Source of the DNA: Thiobacillus sp.
GTDB taxonomy: Bacteria > Pseudomonadota > Gammaproteobacteria > Burkholderiales > Thiobacillaceae
Direction: 5' to 3'
NCBI GenBank assembly: GCA_019459055.1
Contig: JAIBEI010000033.1
Coordinates: 1 to 64,000 of the forward strand
Length of the DNA: 64,000 nt
Shown piece by piece: positions 1 through 7,605 of this stretch (its first letter is position 1; each line of letters starts with the position of its first letter). Below the pieces are notes generated by a model. The model was given only the letters and a program-made list of their open reading frames with translations. It was not told where the DNA came from and made no database searches. A program made the position numbers and the translations under genes.

Positions 1-2
1 AC

Positions 3-401
3 GCGCAGGAAAATGCGGCGCTGCGCACCTTGCTCTATGTGGAAGACAACCCGGCCAACCTGATGCTGGTCGAGCAGATCATCGAGGGTATCCCGCATGT
101 GCGCATGCTGAGCGCGCGCGATGCCAATCTCGGCATCGCGCAGGCGCGCGCCCATAAGCCCGTTATGATCCTGATGGACATCAACCTGCCTGGGCTCAGC
201 GGCAGCCAGGCGCTGGAAATCCTGCGCGACGATCCGGCCACGGCGCACATCCCGGTGCTGGCCATCAGTGCCAACGCCATGCCACGCGACATCCAGCAAG
301 GCCTGGAAGCAGGATTCTTCCGCTATCTCACCAAGCCGATCAAGGTCAACGAATTCATGCAGGCGCTGAACATGGCGCTGAGGTTGGCGGAAACAGGATA
401 A
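3..401 (+). CDS. Response-regulator receiver domain, C-terminal end of a truncated gene
   Basis: The reading frame is open to the left edge, so this is the end of a larger protein, most likely a hybrid sensor kinase; the apparent TTG start at 30 is only the first possible internal start. The visible part is one CheY-like receiver domain. It has the acidic pair in YVEDN near the start, the phospho-acceptor Asp in ILMDINLPG, and the conserved Lys in YLTKPI. It ends a few residues after the last helix with no output domain, as in hybrid kinases with a terminal receiver. The kinase part cannot be seen. Confidence 0.8.
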   Translation, partial: AQENAALRTLLYVEDNPANLMLVEQIIEGIPHVRMLSARDANLGIAQARAHKPVMILMDINLPGLSGSQALEILRDDPATAHIPVLAISANAMPRDIQQGLEAGFFRYLTKPIKVNEFMQALNMALRLAETG

Positions 402-429
402 GGCGGCGCAAGTATTCTTGCCGGCCAGC

Positions 430-590
430 GATTTTCCACCCGGATTGTCAGTGGCAGTTTCCGATCAAAATGCCCTGAAGATCGACCCGCTGTTCGTGAA
501 CCTAATGTCCCCCCATATGGTCTACATCAAGCTGATCACGGCCGTGATCAGCATCGGGTTCAGCCCCCGGCTGTGTGCGTCACCGTACAT
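430..590 (+). pseudogene. Decayed fragment of an EAL-domain gene
   Basis: This stretch aligns at DNA level with the 3' part of the EAL gene that follows (about 1970-2115). Bases 430-450 resemble the DFGTGYSS codons. CAGTTTCCGATC is followed, after a 2-base insertion, by CCTGAAGATCGA and TTCGTGAAC, and then by GCCGTGATCAGCAT. The frame matches KID..FVN and AVIS of EAL proteins, but the insertion breaks it and homology fades near 590. I read it as a remnant of a duplicated or recombined EAL gene, not a functional ORF. A perfect 20-bp palindrome (532-551) lies inside it. Confidence 0.65.
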
Positions 591-616
591 ACTGTTGTGG
601 GCAATACGCCTAGCCT
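574..616 (+). promoter_or_regulatory. Stress-regulon promoter, site 1 (GGDEF-EAL gene)
   Basis: Dyad 574-589 (TGTGCG, 4 bp, CGTACA), 20 bp, then C and TAGCCT (611-616). It has the same geometry as nine other sites in the window. It points at the GGDEF-EAL gene starting at 715 and lies just past the EAL remnant. Confidence 0.6.
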
Positions 617-714
617 TTCCTGTTCTCCCGCCAGAACCGCGTAATGGAGGATGATGATAGTGGTCAGAAATAATCAACACGGCGGTTCGGATTCCGCACA
701 GGAAGAGCGCTGTC

Positions 715-2286
715 ATGGCTGATAAAGCGGTCGTTCCAGGCTGTGAGGAATTGGCCATGGCCCGGGAAGATGCCGTGGATTTGCGCGAAAAGGCTGTCGA
801 CGTGCGCGAAGGATCAGCCACCTCACGCGAGCGGGAAATTCGCGCGGCAGAGCTGACACAGGAAACGTCCGACGATCAGATAAGCATGTTGCGGCAAGCG
901 AACGCCCAGCTGGTTATCGCCACCATAGAAGCACACAAGCTGGCCGAGCAGGTGCAAACGGCGAAGATCGAACTGGACCACCTGGCGCATCACGATGTAC
1001 TCACCGGCTTGCCCAACCGGGTCCTGCTGTACGACAGGCTGGCCCAGGCGATTGCGCTGGCGCGGCGCTCCGGCAAGCAGCTCGCAGTGCTGTTCATGGA
1101 CCTGGATCGCTTCAAGCACATCAATGACTCGCTGGGGCATCCCGTGGGTGACCAATTGCTGCAGTCGGTAAGCGAGCGCCTGCTGGGCTGCGTGCGCCAG
1201 TCGGACACAATAAGCCGCCAGGGTGGGGATGAGTTCGTGGCGCTGCTTCCCGATATTGATCATCCGGAGGACGCAGCGTTGTCTGCGCAAAAAATGATTG
1301 CGGCAATCGCTCTGCCGCACCGCATCGACCAGAATGATCTGCATATCGGCGCGAGCATCGGCATCAGCATCTATCCGGAAGACGGCCCGGATGCAGAAAC
1401 CCTGATCAAGCATGCGGACACCGCGATGTTTCACGCCAAGGAAAACGGCCGCAACACCTACGCATTCTTCGAGCAGGAAATGACTGCCCACGCCATTACG
1501 CGACAATCCATCGAGGCCAGCCTGCGCCTCGCGCTGGAGCGGCAGGAATTCGTGTTGCACTATCAGCCGAAAATAAATCTTCTCAGCGGCGCGATCGTCG
1601 GCATCGAGGCGCTCGTCCGCTGGCAGCATCCGCAACACGGGCTGCTGGAACCCGCAGAGTTCGTGCCCATCGCCGAAGACAGCGGCCTGATCCTGCCGAT
1701 AGGCCGCTGGGTGCTGCGCGAAGCCTGTTTCCAGGCCCGCGCCTGGCAGGATGCGGGTTTTCCGCCGATCACCGTTGCCGTCAATACCTCCGCGCTCGAG
1801 TTCCGCGCCGCAGACTTTCTCGAATACGTACGCGCGACCCTCGAGGCGTCGCGTCTGGAACCGCGCTATCTGGAACTTGAACTGACCGAGAGCGTCCTCA
1901 TGCGGGATGCCGAATCTGCCGATTCCGTTCTGCACGACCTCGCAGACCTGGGCGTCAAGCTTGCAGTCGATGACTTCGGCACCGGCTATTCCAGTCTGAG
2001 TTATCTGCGGCAGTTTCCGATCGATACCCTGAAGATCGATCAGTCGTTCGTGAACCAGATCACCAGCAACCCGGGCGATGCCACCATCGTCAGCGCCGTG
2101 ATCAGCATGGGTAAAAGCCTCAAACAACGCGTTATTGCGGAGGGCGTCGAAACAGCAGAGCAGGCTGCTTTTCTATTGGGCCTGCAATGCGACGAGGGCC
2201 AAGGCTACTTTTTCGGCCGTCCGGTGGGGGTGGCGGCGCTCACTCTCTTGCTCCAGGCAGGTGTATCGCCTGCCTTTCCCAATTGA
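715..2286 (+). CDS. Soluble GGDEF-EAL protein (c-di-GMP turnover)
   Basis: 523-residue cytoplasmic protein without membrane segments. Residues 1-85 are charged and probably coiled coil (repeated REKAVDVRE-like heptads). The GGDEF domain spans about 88-255, with an intact GGDEF motif at 170-174 and the RxxD inhibitory site (RQSD) five residues before it. The EAL domain spans about 265-515 with EAL at 298-300, DDFGTGYSSL, KID and EGVE motifs, so both diguanylate cyclase and phosphodiesterase activities are possible. No sensory domain is recognised; the coiled coil may dimerise it. Expression is probably from the dyad promoter at 574-616. Confidence 0.9.
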   Translation: MADKAVVPGCEELAMAREDAVDLREKAVDVREGSATSREREIRAAELTQETSDDQISMLRQANAQLVIATIEAHKLAEQVQTAKIELDHLAHHDVLTGLPNRVLLYDRLAQAIALARRSGKQLAVLFMDLDRFKHINDSLGHPVGDQLLQSVSERLLGCVRQSDTISRQGGDEFVALLPDIDHPEDAALSAQKMIAAIALPHRIDQNDLHIGASIGISIYPEDGPDAETLIKHADTAMFHAKENGRNTYAFFEQEMTAHAITRQSIEASLRLALERQEFVLHYQPKINLLSGAIVGIEALVRWQHPQHGLLEPAEFVPIAEDSGLILPIGRWVLREACFQARAWQDAGFPPITVAVNTSALEFRAADFLEYVRATLEASRLEPRYLELELTESVLMRDAESADSVLHDLADLGVKLAVDDFGTGYSSLSYLRQFPIDTLKIDQSFVNQITSNPGDATIVSAVISMGKSLKQRVIAEGVETAEQAAFLLGLQCDEGQGYFFGRPVGVAALTLLLQAGVSPAFPN

Positions 2287-2330
2287 TGGCCTGAGGAAAG
2301 GCAGGCGACAGGATTCAGCGCGCGGGCGCG

Positions 2331-2489
2331 CTATATCTTGCCCAATAGAAACAGAATGAGCAGGACGATCAGCACCAGCCCAAGCACGCCGCTGGGGCCG
2401 TACCCCCATCCCCTACTGTGGGGCCAGCTTGGGATCGCGCCGATCAGCAGCAAGATCACAATGATCAGCAGAATTGTTCCTATTGACAT
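2331..2489 (-). CDS. DUF3309 small membrane protein
   Basis: 52 residues: a hydrophobic N-terminal helix, the conserved central block WPHSRGWGYGPSG, and a second hydrophobic helix. This matches the DUF3309 family of tiny bacterial membrane proteins of unknown function. The start is placed at MSIGT. A paralogue with the same layout lies at 21299-21454. The dyad-like sequence at 2648-2663 is degenerate and is not counted as a regulon site. Confidence 0.8.
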   Translation of the reverse strand: MSIGTILLIIVILLLIGAIPSWPHSRGWGYGPSGVLGLVLIVLLILFLLGKI

Positions 2490-2803
2490 GTCATGTCTCC
2501 CAAAAGTGAGTCGTAGCGGCACAGCGTCCAAACACATGCTTGCAGCGCGTCAATGCCGCTTCCCTCGGCGCGCCTTCCCTACACCAAGTACTCCTTTGGG
2601 CAGCGTAGCAGCCGCAAGCCCTTAACCAACCATAGACGAAAACCGAGCGTGCGCCACCGCACTGCCCGGATGGTACGCATTGGCAAGAAAACCGCTCACC
2701 CATCAAAGATGCCTATCCCATCGATTTTTCCTAACGGGTCGCAGCGGCGCTAGCGAAATGCCTGGTTCGTGCGACAGGGTAAACCCGCACCAACGCCGTC
2801 CTA
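2490..2803. other. Intergenic region without a recognised gene
   Basis: No ORF here has a ribosome-binding site or family resemblance. The only structure seen is a GTGCG-CCAC-CGCAC dyad near 2649-2662, resembling the stress-regulon dyad but without a -10 at the right distance. Confidence 0.5.
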
Positions 2804-2846
2804 TGTATGCCATCGCACAGAATGCGCCGGAGTTTGCGACTACGCT
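2804..2846 (+). promoter_or_regulatory. Stress-regulon promoter, site 2 (csbD copy 1)
   Basis: Dyad 2804-2819 (TGTATG, 4 bp, CGCACA), 20 bp, then C and TACGCT (2841-2846). About 150 bases of leader separate it from the csbD start at 2997. Confidence 0.55.
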
Positions 2847-2996
2847 TGTGCATTCATCGAGAGCATCTATAAAAGCTGCATAGGCGTCTGCCAAAGCGCT
2901 TTTGCAGCCTGTCATCGCAGTACGCGATACCGACTGCGACAAAGGATTCTCGATTGGCAATTCCGCCCGTCAGATCAAAAGCCAAAGGAGTTTGAA
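2813..2996 (+). repeat. csbD upstream segment, homologous to 16703-16909
   Basis: Several blocks match the region before the HiPIP gene in the same order: CAGAATGCGC, a CATC..A(G/T)..TCTATAAAA block, GCGACAAAGGAT followed by GATTGGC, TTCCGCC, and an AAAGGAG ribosome site. The last part (GATTGGCAATT, CGCC) also occurs before csbD copy 2 (17604-17651). It looks like one ancestral csbD leader copied three times. Confidence 0.6.
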
Positions 2997-3203
2997 ATGG
3001 ACTGGAATATCGTGGAAGGCAACTGGAAGCAGTTCAAGGGCAAAGTGAAACAACAGTGGGGCAAGCTTACCGACGATCACCTCGACGTAATTGCCGGCAA
3101 GCGCGATCAGCTCGCGGGCAAGATCCAGGAGAGCTACGGCATCACCAAGGACGAAGCCGAGAAGCAGATCAAGGATTTTGAACAACGTAACAAGGACGAA
3201 TGA
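2997..3203 (+). CDS. csbD: CsbD-family stress protein, copy 1
   Basis: 68-residue highly charged protein with the CsbD/YjbJ signature: N-terminal EGNWKQFKGKVK, then WGKLTDDHLDVIAGKRDQL and a KDEAEKQIKDFE tail. Family members are small helical cytoplasmic proteins induced by general stress; their molecular role is unknown. The start is the ATG after AAAGGAG. It differs from copy 2 (17652-17864) at only a few residues, so the pair is a fairly recent duplication. The dyad promoter at 2804-2846 lies upstream. Confidence 0.9.
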   Translation: MDWNIVEGNWKQFKGKVKQQWGKLTDDHLDVIAGKRDQLAGKIQESYGITKDEAEKQIKDFEQRNKDE

Positions 3204-3216
3204 CCCTGGTGTTCCG

Positions 3217-3245
3217 CCTGACGCTCCGCGATGCACCGCGTCAGG
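3217..3245 (+). terminator. Hairpin after csbD copy 1
   Basis: CCTGACGC (3217-3224) pairs perfectly with GCGTCAGG (3238-3245), 14 bases after the csbD stop. No T-run follows, so it may be an RNA-stabilising hairpin instead of a terminator. Confidence 0.35.
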
Positions 3246-3385
3246 GCGTCGGGCCATTGTGCGCGACATGGGCCTAGGCGCTGACCCAGTAACGCTCATT
3301 GCAGTAACCCTGCATCATGGGTCCATCAAGATTCAGTCAAAACCATTCATCCATCCAGTGACACTGTGACCGTGAGGATCTTTTT

Positions 3386-3682
3386 ATGTTGGTGACTTTC
3401 ACAACGGATGTCTATGCCGACATCACCATGTTCGGGGATGTCGCGCTGGCCATGCTGAAAATGATGGGGCACAGCGCAACCGTTCCCGGCGCCATTCTGG
3501 CGGAAGATGTTCCTGCGGCCCTGAGCCGGTTAAAAGCCGCAATCGATGTCGAAAAGGCCTCGTCGTCTGTTGAGGACAAGGATGCGGATGAGCCGGTGGT
3601 GAGCTTGGCACACCGGGCGCTCCCGCTCATTGAGCTCCTTGCTGCCGCAGCAAAAGCGGAATCCAACGTGATGTGGAAATGA
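3386..3682 (+). CDS. DUF1840 family protein
   Basis: 98-residue protein starting MLVTF, with MFGDVA, a hydrophobic middle, an acidic linker (about 55-70) and a C-terminal LPLIELLAAA block. This layout matches DUF1840, a small betaproteobacterial family of unknown function. No signal peptide or membrane helix is obvious. It lies alone between csbD and folE on the same strand, 177 bases before folE. Confidence 0.75.
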   Translation: MLVTFTTDVYADITMFGDVALAMLKMMGHSATVPGAILAEDVPAALSRLKAAIDVEKASSSVEDKDADEPVVSLAHRALPLIELLAAAAKAESNVMWK

Positions 3683-3774
3683 AAACGAATCCATTGGCAA
3701 GAACGCGCCCGGCTAGCCATTCTGCTCCGGCGCCCGACACCTCACTACAGTAAAGAGCAGTAAAGCGCAGCGAT

Positions 3775-3787
3775 TGGAGTGACTCCA
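3775..3787 (+). promoter_or_regulatory. Operator-like dyad upstream of folE
   Basis: TGGAGT-G-ACTCCA is a perfect 6-bp inverted repeat about 75 bases before the folE start, preceded by two CAGTAAAG direct repeats (from 3748). The half-sites resemble those bound by MerR-type ZntR regulators, but the spacer is one base instead of two. The link to zinc is speculative. Confidence 0.3.
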
Positions 3788-3860
3788 GTAATGCAGCTTT
3801 TCGAAGCACGGCTGCACACAGCGTGCCCACCTCGCGTGCCGAACAGAAAGGAAAGACCGC

Positions 3861-4502
3861 ATGGCTTCCACACCGCTTGATCCTACCTCCCAACCCAGCG
3901 GAACACCGGCCCGGCCCGACCGCGAGACCGCTGAAGACGCGGTGCGCACGCTGATTCGCTGGGCCGGCGACGACCCGGCCCGCGAGGGCCTGCTCGACAC
4001 CCCGGCACGCGTCGTGCGCGCCTACGAGGAATTCTTCGCCGGCTATCTTGAAGATCCGGTGCAGCTTCTGTCGCGCACCTTCGGCGAGGTGGACGGCTAC
4101 GACGAGATGGTCGTCATGACCGACATCCGCTTCGAAAGCCATTGCGAGCACCACATGGTGCCCATCATCGGCAAGGCGCACATTGCCTACCTGCCCGAAC
4201 GCCGGGTGGTGGGCATCTCCAAACTTGCCCGCCTGGTCGACCTCTATGCCAAACGCCTGCAGATCCAGGAAAGAATGACGGTACAGATCGCCGACACGCT
4301 GAACGACGTGCTGCAGCCGAAAGGGGTGGCGGTGGTAATCGAGGGCTCGCATCAGTGCATGACCACGCGCGGCGTACACAAGCCGGGTGCGGCCATGGTC
4401 ACCAGCCGCATGCTGGGCGCTTTCCGCTCGGACGCCTCGACCCGGCGCGAGTTTCTGGCAATGATCGGGCGGACCGGCGCGGGACCACTGAGCAATACGT
4501 GA
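3861..4502 (+). CDS. folE: GTP cyclohydrolase I, zinc-dependent type
   Basis: 213 residues, normal for FolE. It converts GTP to 7,8-dihydroneopterin triphosphate, the entry to folate and other pterins. Zinc-site residues are visible: Cys and His in [10 protein letters not shown] and the second Cys in [10 protein letters not shown]. The start follows an AAAGGAAAG ribosome site. The next gene (reductase-UbiA fusion) begins 61 bases downstream on the same strand, so the two are probably co-transcribed. A second, metal-flexible cyclohydrolase (FolE2) is encoded at 54743-55555. Confidence 0.93.
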   Translation: MASTPLDPTSQPSGTPARPDRETAEDAVRTLIRWAGDDPAREGLLDTPARVVRAYEEFFAGYLEDPVQLLSRTFGEVDGYDEMVVMTDIRFESHCEHHMVPIIGKAHIAYLPERRVVGISKLARLVDLYAKRLQIQERMTVQIADTLNDVLQPKGVAVVIEGSHQCMTTRGVHKPGAAMVTSRMLGAFRSDASTRREFLAMIGRTGAGPLSNT

Positions 4503-4563
4503 CAGCGCCGCGCGTTCCCGCAGAGGCCGCGCTGCCGACCCCAGACACGCCACGAGGGCGCGC

Positions 4564-6087
4564 ATGAACGTGCTCCTCATTCTCGGCCATCCCCGCACCG
4601 ACAGCCTGTGCGGGGCACTGGCGGACGCCTTCGGCAAGGGCGCCACCGAAGCAGGCACCGAGGTGCGCCGCCTGGATCTGGCGACGCTGGATTTCGACCC
4701 CCACGTCCACACCCCTTCTCCCAACCAGCAGGCCTTTGAAGCCGACCTCCTCACCGCCCGGGAACTGATTCTCTGGGCCGAGCATCTGGTGTTCGTCTAT
4801 CCCACCTGGTGGGGGACCATGCCCGCGCTGCTCAAGGGCTTCCTGGACCGTGTCCTGACACCGGATTTCGCGTTCAGGACCTGCGAAGGCGGAACCGGAT
4901 ATCAGGGCCTGCTCGGCGGCCGATCCGCACAACTGATCAGCACCATGGATACGCCGCCGCTGATCCACCGTCTGATCTACCGGCAACCCGGCAGGAATGC
5001 CATGGCGCGGGCTACCCTGGGTTTCTGCGGCGTCCGCCCCGTGCGTTCCCTGGTCTGCGGCTCGGTCAAGGATGCCAGCCAGGAACAGCGCCAGCACTGG
5101 CTGGAACAAGCGCGCCGTCAGGGACGATCGCTGGAACGGGGCCGCATCCGCCCCGGGGAACAGCTCCGGAACAAGGCCGGCGCCTGGCTCAAAGGCATGC
5201 GGCTGCAGTTTTATCCCATGACCTGGCTGGCCTACACAGCGGGCGCGCTGGCCGCCTCCCCTGCCGACGGCGTGTTCGGCAATCCCCTGTTCTGGCTCGG
5301 CTACCTCTGCCTGTTCCTGATGGAGGTGGCCACCGTACTGATCAACGAATGGGTGGATTTCCAGAGCGACCGCAACAACCGTTTTTTCAGCACCTTTACC
5401 GGCGGTTCCCGAGTGCTGGTGGAAGGCTTGCTGAGCCTGCGCGAGATCAGGATCGGCATCGCCGTGGCGCTGCTGGCGTTCCTCGCCAGTACGGCGCTGC
5501 TGTTGTCCCTGGTGCCGGCAAGTGCGCTGGTTGCGGTGTCGGTGCTGGGCGTCATGATGACGCTGTTGGCCATCGGCTACACCGCGCCGCCGCTGAAATT
5601 CTGCTATCGCGGCCTCGGTGAACTCGACGTGGCGGTCACCCACAGCATCGGCGTGATCCTGTGTGGATATGTGTTCCTCGGCGGCGCCTGGAACGACGCC
5701 CTGCCGTGGCTGCTGAGCCTGCCCCTGCTGCTGGCGATCATGCCGTCCATCACCCTGTCCGGCATCCCGGATCTCGAAGCGGACGCAGCCGCCGGCAAAC
5801 GAACCCTCGCGGTACGACTGGGACAGCGGGGCGCGTTGATGCTGGCGCTCAGCTTCACGCTGCTGGCAGGCGGCGCCGGACTGCTAGCACAGATCATGGA
5901 TCTGGCTGGCGGCGCCTTTGAGGGGATCGCCTACGTCGTCATCCCGCACGCGGCACTGCTGTCGTGGTTGCTGGCGAAGCGCATCGAATCGGGAAAGCCG
6001 GCGGGCCGCATCGATGGGCTGATGGCGGTCTCGCTCACCTACATCCTGTGGTTCGGGCTATTCCCGCTGTTCAGACTGGCCGGGTGA
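4564..6087 (+). CDS. Fusion: flavodoxin-like NAD(P)H (quinone) oxidoreductase + UbiA prenyltransferase
   Basis: 507 residues in one uninterrupted frame. Residues 1-190 resemble NAD(P)H dehydrogenase (quinone)/MdaB-type flavoproteins: LLILGHPRTDS for FMN phosphate binding, VYPTWWGTMPALLKGF, and a GG-rich flavin loop. Residues 215-507 are a polytopic UbiA-type prenyltransferase with about eight helices, the first aspartate motif N261-D265-D269 and the second, D403/D407 with K412 and T414. UbiA enzymes attach prenyl chains to aromatic rings; reductases of the first type reduce quinones. Linking them suggests reduction and prenylation of the same substrate, which is inference. It follows folE closely. 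Confidence 0.85.
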   Translation: MNVLLILGHPRTDSLCGALADAFGKGATEAGTEVRRLDLATLDFDPHVHTPSPNQQAFEADLLTARELILWAEHLVFVYPTWWGTMPALLKGFLDRVLTPDFAFRTCEGGTGYQGLLGGRSAQLISTMDTPPLIHRLIYRQPGRNAMARATLGFCGVRPVRSLVCGSVKDASQEQRQHWLEQARRQGRSLERGRIRPGEQLRNKAGAWLKGMRLQFYPMTWLAYTAGALAASPADGVFGNPLFWLGYLCLFLMEVATVLINEWVDFQSDRNNRFFSTFTGGSRVLVEGLLSLREIRIGIAVALLAFLASTALLLSLVPASALVAVSVLGVMMTLLAIGYTAPPLKFCYRGLGELDVAVTHSIGVILCGYVFLGGAWNDALPWLLSLPLLLAIMPSITLSGIPDLEADAAAGKRTLAVRLGQRGALMLALSFTLLAGGAGLLAQIMDLAGGAFEGIAYVVIPHAALLSWLLAKRIESGKPAGRIDGLMAVSLTYILWFGLFPLFRLAG

Positions 6088-6122
6088 GCCCATCCAGGCT
6101 CGAATGCGCTCGCAAACCGGTG

Positions 6123-6197
6123 CTAGAAAATGAAATAAATAATCAGCAGCACGATGGCCGGCACACCCAGAATCCAAGCCAGAAAATATTTTCCCAT
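6123..6197 (-). CDS. Tiny membrane protein (24 residues)
   Basis: Short ORF with an AAGGAG ribosome site eight bases before its ATG. The product is one hydrophobic helix with the block WILGVPAIVLLIIY. The same WxxGVPxxxLLxxY pattern is in the 34-residue protein at 10037-10141, so the two belong to one small-membrane-protein type. Function unknown. An overlapping frame starting a few bases earlier lacks this pattern and was rejected. Confidence 0.55.
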   Translation of the reverse strand: MGKYFLAWILGVPAIVLLIIYFIF

Positions 6198-6255
6198 GAT
6201 CCATGCTCCTTGAAGTAACTGAAGTATTGATGGTCGAACGCACCGGGCATCTGCA

Positions 6256-7068
6256 TCACCGCTTGCTCAACATGTCGCCCCTAGCACGGTTTGACGCTTG
6301 CCTGCGCACCGCGGTGACGTCGTAGGAGTTGAATACCTGCTGCACCGGTTTGAGGTCGGGCAGCACGTAGACAATGGCGTGGCGGGTCGCAACCGTAGGA
6401 CGGACGTAGGCCTCGTAAAAGGCGACCGGCACGTTGATGCAGCCATACGAAATGCGATTGTCCTCAACCGTCGGCGTGGCGAGTCGCTCCAGCCGCCGCT
6501 CGCTTGGCTTGGTGGCCCGCACGCGGTGCATCGAGACGGCGGCTTCGTAGTCGACCCAAACCACGTCATCGCCTTTCAAATTGCGGCCGCGCTCCGCAAT
6601 GAAACGACCGGCGGGGGTCGTCCGTTCCTCCGGGCGCACCTCGGCAATCGGCCGCGCTACGATGCCGGGAACCGAGTCATCGCCCAATGCGAAACCCAGC
6701 AGGACCGGACTCGCGCCGCGCAGTCGCGCTTCGGCGTCGAACACATACGCCTTGGCATCGCGCTTGTCGACAATGATGAAATCGGCGCTTGCGTTATCGC
6801 GTGAATCGGCTATCCAGTCGGCTATATGGCGCGCCTCCGGCGAGGGCGACACCTGGCCGAAATCCGCAGAGCGGGCACGGGTGCTTGTCTGAGGCGCATG
6901 GGCTGTAGACGATGAAATGGACACGGCAGACAGAACAGGGAGGCCGCCGGTGACAGCGGCGAGCGAAAGCACGGCCGCGGCTGCGACCGCGCCAATGATC
7001 AGCGTCCGCCGGATCGCAGCGATCCGGCGGGTTTGAGCATCACGCAATGATGGGTGAGGAATCGGCAT
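6256..7068 (-). CDS. L,D-transpeptidase (YkuD-type) family protein
   Basis: 270 residues. Positively charged N-terminus and one hydrophobic segment (about 22-45) suggest a membrane anchor or uncleaved signal; a low-complexity Ser/Thr stretch follows, then a catalytic-type domain. The catalytic block reads ISYGCINVP, the place of the usual S-H-G-C of L,D-transpeptidases, with an upstream MHRV histidine. The Tyr in place of His is a known variation in divergent members but makes activity less certain. Likely periplasmic, acting on peptidoglycan cross-links or lipoprotein attachment. The ribosome site is weak. Confidence 0.75.
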   Translation of the reverse strand: MPIPHPSLRDAQTRRIAAIRRTLIIGAVAAAAVLSLAAVTGGLPVLSAVSISSSTAHAPQTSTRARSADFGQVSPSPEARHIADWIADSRDNASADFIIVDKRDAKAYVFDAEARLRGASPVLLGFALGDDSVPGIVARPIAEVRPEERTTPAGRFIAERGRNLKGDDVVWVDYEAAVSMHRVRATKPSERRLERLATPTVEDNRISYGCINVPVAFYEAYVRPTVATRHAIVYVLPDLKPVQQVFNSYDVTAVRRQASNRARGDMLSKR

Positions 7069-7166
7069 CTTGTGGTCCCGGTCACCGTCGGCGCAATCTC
7101 AGGGACGGATCCGGCCCGCTGCGGGGCCGGTTCTCCTGGATCGCGGGTTGCCCCATGGAGCGTGCG

Positions 7167-7463
7167 TCAGTTGCGGTCCGCACGTGCCACACGTTCGTTG
7201 TAGGTGCTGCCCGAGCGGGTGGTTCCAGTGGAATCAGGTGAATCCTGGCTCATGGTGCTTCTGGAATCCTGGCTCGCATCGCCGCCCGGATCCCTCATCC
7301 CGGGGGCGGGGGTGGCATCCTGCCTCATGGGGGTGGCATTCTGCGTCGTGGGGGCGCTGGTCCCCGGTTGTGGCTCGCTATAGGACTGCGCGTAGGCAAG
7401 CCCCAGCGCGCCCGCCGTCGAAATGGCAACAGCCGTCGAGAGGACAATATTTGACACTTTCAT
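7167..7463 (-). CDS. Secreted low-complexity protein
   Basis: 98 residues. Clear signal peptide (MKVSNIVLSTAVAIS then ALGLAYAQ, cleavage after AYA or AQS), then a disordered region rich in Pro, Ser, Thr, Asp and Gln with repeated TPMRQDATPAPG-like and SQDS units. The start follows AAAGGAGATCGATC, the same ribosome-site block as katE. No family recognised; probably a periplasmic stress-associated protein by context. Confidence 0.65.
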   Translation of the reverse strand: MKVSNIVLSTAVAISTAGALGLAYAQSYSEPQPGTSAPTTQNATPMRQDATPAPGMRDPGGDASQDSRSTMSQDSPDSTGTTRSGSTYNERVARADRN

Positions 7464-7495
7464 GATCGATCTCCTTTGAAGTACGGGTTAGTCAC

Positions 7496-7573
7496 AGTGC
7501 CGAGCCGGCACTTGAGTAAGACTAGACTTCTGGCTTGATACTTCTGTAGGAAATGCTCAAGACTTCTGTAGGA
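7496..7573 (-). promoter_or_regulatory. Leader hairpin and spaced direct repeats before the 7463 gene
   Basis: AGTGCC (7496-7501) pairs with GGCACT (7507-7512). Farther upstream the 12-mer ACTTCTGTAGGA occurs twice (7540-7551 and 7562-7573), 22 bp apart, about two helical turns, as expected for two bound regulator dimers on one face. Confidence 0.35.
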
Positions 7574-7605
7574 CGTGTCCGAAATAGTCATCCTGAGCCA
7601 TGGAC

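Noticed and set aside
418..654. 78-codon forward ORF before the GGDEF-EAL gene
   Set aside because: Its only recognisable part is the frameshifted EAL remnant; no ribosome site, and the promoter dyad lies inside it.
2648..2663. Eleventh regulon dyad before the DUF3309 gene
   Set aside because: The half-sites are CGTGCG/CGCACT and no TAnnnT lies 20 bp away on the needed strand.
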